Below, one piece after another: positions 58,857-64,000 of a DNA stretch of 64,000 nt. Positions within the stretch are counted from its first letter, which is position 1. Each line of letters begins with the position of its first letter. Made by a program: the position numbers and the translations under genes. Below the pieces are notes generated by a model. The model did not search any database, was not told the origin of the DNA, and saw only the letters and a program-made list of their open reading frames with translations. The stretch comes from Rhizobium sp. BK251 (GTDB lineage Bacteria > Pseudomonadota > Alphaproteobacteria > Rhizobiales > Rhizobiaceae): NCBI RefSeq assembly GCF_004345245.1, contig NZ_SLUQ01000002.1:248001-312000 (forward strand), in the 5' to 3' direction.

Positions 58857-60578
58857 ATGGACGCGAAACCCCAATCCTCTGCAAACGGCTCGGCCCAGGC
58901 CAAAGGCATGCCCGACGCGGCCGTCAAATACCGCGCCTATCCGCAGGTGAACATTCCGGACCGCACCTGGCCTTCGAAGACGATCGCCAAGGCGCCGGTC
59001 TGGTGCTCGGTGGACCTGCGCGACGGCAATCAGGCGCTCGTCGACCCCATGGGACACGACCGCAAGGCGCGCATGTTCCAGCTTCTGCTCGACATCGGTT
59101 TCAAGGAAATCGAGATCGGATTTCCTTCCGCATCGCAGACGGACTTCGATTTTGCCCGCTGGTGCGTCGAACAGGGCAATGTGCCCGACGACGTTTCCCT
59201 GCAGGTGCTGGTGCAGTGCCGCCCGGAGCTGATCACACGCACCTTCGAAGCGTTGGAAGGCGCCAACCGACCGATCGTGCATTTCTACAATTCAACCAGC
59301 GAATTGCAGCGCCGCGTCGTCTTTGCCAAGGACGTTCCCGGCATCAAGCAGATTGCAGTGGATGCGGCCAAGATGATCACCGACATGGCCGCCCAGGCCG
59401 GCGGCGGATATCGCTTCGAATACTCACCGGAGAGCTTCACCGGCACGGAGCTGGAAGTGGCGCTGGAGATCTGCAACGCCGTCATCGAGGTCGTGAAGCC
59501 GACGCCCGACAACAAGCTGATCATCAACCTGCCGTCGACAGTGGAAATGGCGACGCCGAACGTCTATGCCGACCAGATCGAATGGATGTGCCGCAACCTC
59601 GACAATCGCGAGAACCTGATCATCTCGCTGCATCCGCATAATGATCGCGGTACCGGCATCGCTGCCGCCGAACTCGGCCTGATGGCCGGCGCCGATCGCG
59701 TCGAAGGTACGCTTTTCGGCAATGGAGAGCGTACCGGCAATGTCGACGTCGTGACGATGGCGCTCAACATGTTCACGCAGGGGGTGGATCCCGAGATCGA
59801 CTGCTCCGACATCGAGCGCATGAAGGAAGTCTTCGAGTATTCCAACCAGATGGCTATCGGCGAGCGGCACCCCTATGTCGGCGAGCTCGTCTACACCGCT
59901 TTCTCCGGATCGCACCAGGACGCGATCAACAAGGGGATGAAGGCGATCAAGGTCGCCAATCATCCGGTCTGGGAGGTTCCCTACCTGCCGATCGATCCGC
60001 AGGACGTCGGGCGGACCTACGAGGCGATCATCCGCATCAACTCGCAGTCCGGCAAGGGCGGCATCGCCTATATCCTGCATCAGGACTACGGCCTCAACCT
60101 GCCGCGCAACCTGCAGGTGGAGTTCCGCGAGGACATCCAGCGCATCACCGATGAAGAAGGCAAGGAGCTTCCGTCGCGCCGCATCTACGATCGCTTCATC
60201 GAACGCTACGTGACGCAGCCCGAAGGACGGCTGAGGTTCGTGGACCACCACACCTTTGCCGATCCGGAGAGAAAGGGACAGCGCATCGTCGCCGCGGAGA
60301 TCACCGACAATGGTGAGCTCAAGCGCATTGAAGGTCGAGGCAACGGCCCGATCGACGGCTTCATCAATGCGCTTTCGATCTACCTCGATGTTCCGATGAC
60401 CGTCGAGGACTATTCGGAGCACTCGCTTCAGCACGGCTCGAATGCCGCGGCCATTTCCTATGTCGAGACATCCTATCCGGGCGGGAAGCTCTTCGGGGCG
60501 GGGATAAATACCAATATCGTCGCCGCCTCGCTGGAGGCGATCGTATCGGCTGCGAACCGGGTCATCGAGACCAGGTAG
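58857..60578 (+). CDS. leuA: 2-Isopropylmalate synthase LeuA
   Basis: LeuA condenses 2-ketoisovalerate and acetyl-CoA, the first committed step of leucine synthesis. The 573-residue protein belongs to the longer LeuA type. The catalytic TIM barrel starts with SVDLRDGNQALVDPMGHDRK near 60. The metal histidines are in LHPHNDRGTG, and the GNGERTGNVDVV motif is near 290. The C-terminal regulatory domain (about 440-570), which binds leucine, is present. GAGGAGAGACGAGACA precedes the ATG. A possible Leu leader lies upstream. A terminator follows. Confidence 0.96.
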   Translation: MDAKPQSSANGSAQAKGMPDAAVKYRAYPQVNIPDRTWPSKTIAKAPVWCSVDLRDGNQALVDPMGHDRKARMFQLLLDIGFKEIEIGFPSASQTDFDFARWCVEQGNVPDDVSLQVLVQCRPELITRTFEALEGANRPIVHFYNSTSELQRRVVFAKDVPGIKQIAVDAAKMITDMAAQAGGGYRFEYSPESFTGTELEVALEICNAVIEVVKPTPDNKLIINLPSTVEMATPNVYADQIEWMCRNLDNRENLIISLHPHNDRGTGIAAAELGLMAGADRVEGTLFGNGERTGNVDVVTMALNMFTQGVDPEIDCSDIERMKEVFEYSNQMAIGERHPYVGELVYTAFSGSHQDAINKGMKAIKVANHPVWEVPYLPIDPQDVGRTYEAIIRINSQSGKGGIAYILHQDYGLNLPRNLQVEFREDIQRITDEEGKELPSRRIYDRFIERYVTQPEGRLRFVDHHTFADPERKGQRIVAAEITDNGELKRIEGRGNGPIDGFINALSIYLDVPMTVEDYSEHSLQHGSNAAAISYVETSYPGGKLFGAGINTNIVAASLEAIVSAANRVIETR

Positions 60579-60602
60579 AAAATGCGATAGTCGGAAGATT
60601 GG

Positions 60603-60628
60603 ACGGCAGCGGTGACGCTGCCGTTTTC
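60603..60628 (+). terminator. Intrinsic terminator after leuA
   Basis: A perfect nine-base-pair stem (60603-60611 with 60616-60624, loop GTGA) runs into four T, 25 bases after the leuA stop. Confidence 0.85.
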
Positions 60629-60644
60629 ATTTGGCGGCAGGCGA

Positions 60645-61481
60645 TCAGATCGCCGCCGCGACCTTTTCTGCGAGATCGTCGAGCGACGCCTCGGAGGAGG
60701 GGCCTGCGACCACATAGGAAGCGCCGGCACGATGCCAGGAGACGAGGCCGATATCGTCCTTGATGATCTCCCTGACCTCGTCGGTATCGGGAGAGATGGC
60801 ATCCCTCATGAAGCAGATCGAGATGACGTCGTTCTCCTCGTTCCTGTAGACCAGTTGGCCGACCGGCTTGCCATTCGCAACGAGGAGGCGCGCGCCCTGA
60901 AACACCAGGCCGTCTGCAGTCAGATCGAGGATATTGAAACGAACGCCGACATTGGTCGTCAGCCAGGCGACGATCTCTTCGGAATCTGTTGCCGGAACCT
61001 CGACGAGATGGCGCTGCTGGCGCGAGTAGATGCGCTGGTAGGAGGCAATATCGTCGAGCCACGAGCCTGGCGACGTAGCCGCAACGGCCGTCTGCTGCGG
61101 CGAATGCGCGGCCGGACCCACGCCGGCGAAATAGCCAAGACCGCAGCCGAGTGCAAAGAGGATAAGCCCGGCGGCAAGCGCCTGCGGCCCGGTGGGCGCG
61201 ATCTTCAGGGATGGACGGCTGAACCGCGGCGCGACCGGTTTCTTCGGCGGCTGAGCGCTTTTGATCGAGCGGACCATGGAGAGAGGCACCGGCTCCTTCA
61301 GCAATTCATCGAAGCGTTTGCGGCCGAATTCCGTGCCATGCCTGAGCTTCTCGTAGACTTCGCGAGCTTCGGCATCGGTGGCAAGCAGATGCTCCAGCTC
61401 GTTTTTCTGCTCCGGCGTCGTCTCTCCGTTCAGGAAGGCGGAAAGCTGGACTTCAAGCGGCATTTTCTTCAGGTCTTGCAA
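60645..61481 (-). CDS. Membrane-bound anti-sigma factor
   Basis: This 278-residue protein has an N-terminal cytoplasmic part of about 95 residues (MQDLKKMPLEVQLSAFLNGE, EQKNELEHLLATDAEAREVY), as in anti-sigma domains. A single membrane helix at about 101-121 (ALAAGLILFALGCGLGYFAG) is followed by a periplasmic domain of about 150 residues. The HxxxCxxC zinc motif of ZAS anti-sigma factors is absent. It starts three bases after the sigma-factor stop, so the two are co-translated. The anti-sigma role follows from this linkage and the topology. The signal sensed outside is unknown. Confidence 0.85.
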   Translation of the reverse strand: MQDLKKMPLEVQLSAFLNGETTPEQKNELEHLLATDAEAREVYEKLRHGTEFGRKRFDELLKEPVPLSMVRSIKSAQPPKKPVAPRFSRPSLKIAPTGPQALAAGLILFALGCGLGYFAGVGPAAHSPQQTAVAATSPGSWLDDIASYQRIYSRQQRHLVEVPATDSEEIVAWLTTNVGVRFNILDLTADGLVFQGARLLVANGKPVGQLVYRNEENDVISICFMRDAISPDTDEVREIIKDDIGLVSWHRAGASYVVAGPSSEASLDDLAEKVAAAI

Positions 61482-61484
61482 TTC

Positions 61485-61997
61485 TCAATATCTCCGAGCC
61501 GGGCTCTCTTCCGCAATTTTCGCAAGCAGTGCGCGGGCTGCTGCCAACTGCGACGCCACAGTGCCGATCGAGACGCCCAGAATCTCGGCTGTGTGCTTGT
61601 AGTCATGGCCTTCGACATCGACGAGAATGAAGGTGCATGCGAGCCCTTCCGGCATCGAGGCAATCATCTCGTGGATTTCGCCGGCATCGACGGATTTCTC
61701 ATGGGCGGCATCATGCGCCATATGCTCGACGACGCTGCCCTTGCCGGCGTTGGCGCGCACCTTCCGCTTGCGGGCCTCGTCAACCCACTGGTGCCGCGCC
61801 ATTGTATAGATCCAGCTTTCGAGCCGTCCCTCGCCATTCCAGAGATGGCTTCTCGTGATCGCCCTCTGACAGACGGCGAGAAGGAGATCGTCGGCGCTGG
61901 CCGCGTCGCCGGTGAGCGCCATGGCAAAACGGCGAAGCTTCGGAAGGAGACCGACCAGATCTCGTCTGATGTCTATCGCGGTTACCGGTTGGCGCAT
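61485..61997 (-). CDS. ECF-type sigma-70 factor
   Basis: This ECF sigma factor has 170 residues from the ATG at 61997, preceded by AAGGAGGC-like text in the longer frame. Region 2 is seen as RFAMALTGDAASADDLLLAV and LESWIYTMARHQWVDEARKR. Region 4 is seen as MPEGLACTFILVDVEGHDYK and ILGVSIGTVASQLAAARALL. It lacks region 3, as expected. It is followed at once by its anti-sigma gene. Such pairs respond to envelope or oxidative stress. The target promoters are unknown; I see no obvious autoregulatory -35 of the GGAAC type. Confidence 0.88.
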   Translation of the reverse strand: MRQPVTAIDIRRDLVGLLPKLRRFAMALTGDAASADDLLLAVCQRAITRSHLWNGEGRLESWIYTMARHQWVDEARKRKVRANAGKGSVVEHMAHDAAHEKSVDAGEIHEMIASMPEGLACTFILVDVEGHDYKHTAEILGVSIGTVASQLAAARALLAKIAEESPARRY

Positions 61998-62243
61998 AGT
62001 TTTCCCAAGGAGGCGTTCATGGTCGGTCGGGCACAAGATCGGCGCGCGCCCGCCGGGAAAGGCTTTCCCCGTACCGCAGCCGGACGCGCGGAATGGGATT
62101 GCCAATGGCGAGTTTGCATATTTCGTTATGGAGCAAATTCATGCGGTTCTGCAAGAGTCCGGCGATGAAGATTACGGGAGACGCAGGTCTTCTTCGCCGG
62201 TTTTCGTTGGTGAGGGTGGGCGGGTGACGTCGCCCTTTGCACT

Positions 62244-62798
62244 TTAGTAGTTGCGGTAGCCGTGAAGCGACTGCAGGAGGGCGCGATAGGCCCAGGTATC
62301 CTCGCCGCCGCGGTCGCGAATCTCGATCAACTGGACGCGTGCGCCCTGGACGTCGCCTTCCTCGACAAGCGCCTGACCCATGTAGGAGCGGGCGAGGATG
62401 TAGTTGGAGTCGATGTCCAGCGCCTTGTGGTAATAGGACATGCCCAGTTCCATCCTGCCGGCCTTGCGGTTGGCATAGCCGAGATAGTTGAGGATGCGCG
62501 GATCGTTCTGGTTCTTTGCGAGATTGAGCACCTTGATGGCGTTCTCATACTGCCCGTCATAGGCGAATTCGCGCGCTGCATCGAAGATCTGATCGTCGTT
62601 GAGCTCGCTCTTCTTAGGGTCGACGCACTTCTTTCTTGCCTGGTCCCAGACCTGGCCGCGCTTGCAGGTCGTCGTGGTTTTCGTCTTGGGGGGAGGGCTC
62701 GTCTCATCGGATTGAGAACCCACGGCAAAGGCCGGCGCCGAAAGCCCGACGACGATGCCTGCGGTCAGGGCTGCGCGACGAATTGAAGCCGAGTTCAT
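62244..62798 (-). CDS. Exported TPR-like protein
   Basis: The protein has 184 residues from the ATG at 62798; four codons upstream is an alternative. A signal peptide (ALTAGIVVGLSAPAFAVG) precedes a mature part. An N-terminal linker with TTTCKRGQVWDQARKKCVDP, whose two cysteines could form a disulfide, leads to tetratricopeptide-like repeats at about 75-170 (YDGQYENAIKVLNLAKNQND, GRMELGMSYYHKALDIDSNY). It is probably a periplasmic scaffold for protein contacts. Its partner is unknown. Confidence 0.78.
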   Translation of the reverse strand: MNSASIRRAALTAGIVVGLSAPAFAVGSQSDETSPPPKTKTTTTCKRGQVWDQARKKCVDPKKSELNDDQIFDAAREFAYDGQYENAIKVLNLAKNQNDPRILNYLGYANRKAGRMELGMSYYHKALDIDSNYILARSYMGQALVEEGDVQGARVQLIEIRDRGGEDTWAYRALLQSLHGYRNY

Positions 62799-62975
62799 CC
62801 ATGCGGACATGCTGCACCTCCGTGTGACAAATCTGGTAGATGCGATTGTAATCCGACGCGGCGCAAAACGCCACGGTCAGCCGCGTTTCGCAGATGCGGA
62901 ATTTTGTCGAGGTCCGACGACCCGACTTGTCGGCGCCCGCCGGCGATCGATGCGAAACTGAATCAGAAAGGCCCG

Positions 62976-63884
62976 CTAACGCGCGAAAATATCGACGCTT
63001 TTCTCTGAAATTCCATCGCCTGCGTCATTCAGGCTGAAGCGCTCGCCGCGAATCTCCCATGCTTTCGGCGAGCCGGAGATGCTGAAGAAATTGTAGGCGG
63101 CGCGCGGCTTTATGCCGCCGGGGCCCTGGGAGGCGGATGCAATGCCGACGACCGGTACCGGCCCGGTCTGACCCCGCAGCCAGTGGAGTGTATTGAGATG
63201 GGTGTGGCCGTGCAGCACGAGTTCGGCGCCGCCCGTCGAAACCACGGCGGCGAAGCGGCGTATGCCGATCATGCGCTTGTGGAAAGGCGTTGCCCCGCGA
63301 ATGGGTGGGTGGTGGATCAGCACGACGCGAAAGAGCCCGGCTTCTCCGGTTGCCCGCAGCATGTTGACCGTTTCGCGGGCCTGTCTCGCGCTGAAATAGC
63401 CGCTGGCCGCGAAGGGCGGCGTGGCGACCGCCGTCGAGCAGCCGATGATTGCGACCCGTTCGCGTATCCTCAGATAGGGAAAGACGTGCTTGTTCTTCTC
63501 CCATGACTTCGGCGAGCGATCGCCCCGCACGTAATCGTACCAGCTGCGCACCGACTTTTCGTAGGCGCCCGGCACATAGGCATCGTGATTGCCGGGCACG
63601 ACCGAGACGTCAGCAGGATCGCCGACACTACGCAGCCATTCTGCCGCGCCGAGAATTTCCGTATTGCTTGCGAGATTGACGAGGTCGCCGGTCATGGCAA
63701 GGTGATCGGCCTGCCTTGCGCGGATGTCATCCAGCAGCAGGTCGAGTGTGCCGCCGAAAAGGTGCTTGCGCCGATTGCGGTGCCAGTTCACGAAACCGGT
63801 GATGCGCTTGGAGGCCAGTTCACGGATTGAAAGCTGGGGCAAAGGCCCCAGGTGGATATCGGAAATATGCGCAAGCTTGAACAT
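62976..63884 (-). CDS. Calcineurin-type metallophosphoesterase
   Basis: The protein has 302 residues from the ATG at 63884, where MFKLAHISDIHLGPLP begins. All metallophosphoesterase motifs are visible: HISDIHLG, MTGDLVNLA, VVPGNHDAYVPG, the histidine in LIHHPP and VLHGHTHLN. These residues bind two metal ions. Its style is that of the Icc/CpdA-like cytoplasmic enzymes that may act on cyclic nucleotides or other phosphoesters. There is no signal peptide. The substrate is not readable. The next gene is divergent and starts at the window edge. Confidence 0.9.
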   Translation of the reverse strand: MFKLAHISDIHLGPLPQLSIRELASKRITGFVNWHRNRRKHLFGGTLDLLLDDIRARQADHLAMTGDLVNLASNTEILGAAEWLRSVGDPADVSVVPGNHDAYVPGAYEKSVRSWYDYVRGDRSPKSWEKNKHVFPYLRIRERVAIIGCSTAVATPPFAASGYFSARQARETVNMLRATGEAGLFRVVLIHHPPIRGATPFHKRMIGIRRFAAVVSTGGAELVLHGHTHLNTLHWLRGQTGPVPVVGIASASQGPGGIKPRAAYNFFSISGSPKAWEIRGERFSLNDAGDGISEKSVDIFAR

Positions 63885-63996
63885 GGTTGCAGACATAGCC
63901 CACTATGATTTCAAGTCAAAATACTTCCGCCGCATCGGGTTGTGGTGCTACAGGCCATGAAGGGCGGCCGGCATCGGCGGCAAAAGGAGAAATGCA

Positions 63997-64000
63997 ATGA
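63997..64000 (+). CDS. Start of a gene cut by the window edge
   Basis: An AAAGGAG at 63983-63989 precedes an ATG at 63997-63999 with suitable spacing. Only the first codon lies in the window, so nothing can be said about the product. Confidence 0.4.

Noticed and set aside
1..64000. CRISPR array, prophage or insertion sequence
   Set aside because: I found no regularly spaced repeats, integrase, transposase or phage structural genes anywhere in the window.

Overview
The window is GC-rich chromosomal DNA from an alphaproteobacterium, most probably a member of the Rhizobiaceae in the Ensifer/Sinorhizobium, Shinella or Rhizobium group. Four things point there: a fused trpE(G) gene behind a 14-residue trpL leader with three consecutive Trp codons; a choXWV choline transporter whose binding protein keeps the four aromatic-box residues; an ArsR-type regulator very like NolR; and tandem TGA-N9-TCA (RirA-type) boxes before a heme receptor. 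I see no tRNA, rRNA, insertion sequence, prophage or CRISPR array. The content looks like ordinary core and accessory chromosome.

Layout. 1-2.2 kb: a TPR membrane protein and the GTPase Der. 2.2-6.7 kb: a redox-type MarR regulator divergent from a secreted esterase, then a glycosyltransferase, a PfkB sugar kinase and a small exported protein. 6.8-12.3 kb: an oppABCDF peptide transporter on the minus strand. 12.6-17.2 kb: an alpha-glucosidase, an HI0933-type flavoprotein and adenine deaminase. 17.3-24.4 kb: an ABC exporter, a branched-chain amino acid binding protein, two alpha/beta hydrolases and a ZntB/CorA transporter. 24.5-28.1 kb: a class III aminotransferase divergent from a Tat-exported PhoX phosphatase that has a Pho-box-like site. 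28.3-32.5 kb: a NolR-like regulator, a HugZ-type protein and choXWV. 32.7-37.7 kb: thymidine kinase, an unknown gene, a coiled-coil/DUF2333 pair, a PAS protein and a LuxR-type regulator. 37.8-41.5 kb: an Lrp-type regulator (probable PutR) divergent from a short PutA without a DNA-binding domain. 41.5-46.7 kb: a UPF0114 protein, a DUF2235 hydrolase, formate-THF ligase and an extensin-like protein. 46.7-51.5 kb: the heme receptor, then trpL-trpE(G). 51.5-58.5 kb: a MarR-GNAT operon, a CDF transporter coupled to queF, a DUF2076 protein, a GNAT, a ClpP paralogue, a BenE-type transporter and a GFA protein. 58.5-64 kb: leuA behind a possible Leu-rich leader, an ECF sigma/anti-sigma pair, a TPR protein and a metallophosphoesterase. 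The start codon of a further gene lies at the right edge.

The common theme is nutrient supply: peptides, choline, proline, organic phosphate, heme and glucosides. Control is mostly local: MarR, Lrp, NolR-like and RirA-type sites, and ribosome-mediated attenuation of trp and possibly leu. No single large novel system stands out. The observations most worth following are the regulatory structures between genes (tandem RirA-type boxes, the trp and candidate leu leaders, a plus-strand terminator between divergent genes, and hairpins after binding-protein genes) and the poorly understood coiled-coil/DUF2333 and LuxR/PAS pairs.
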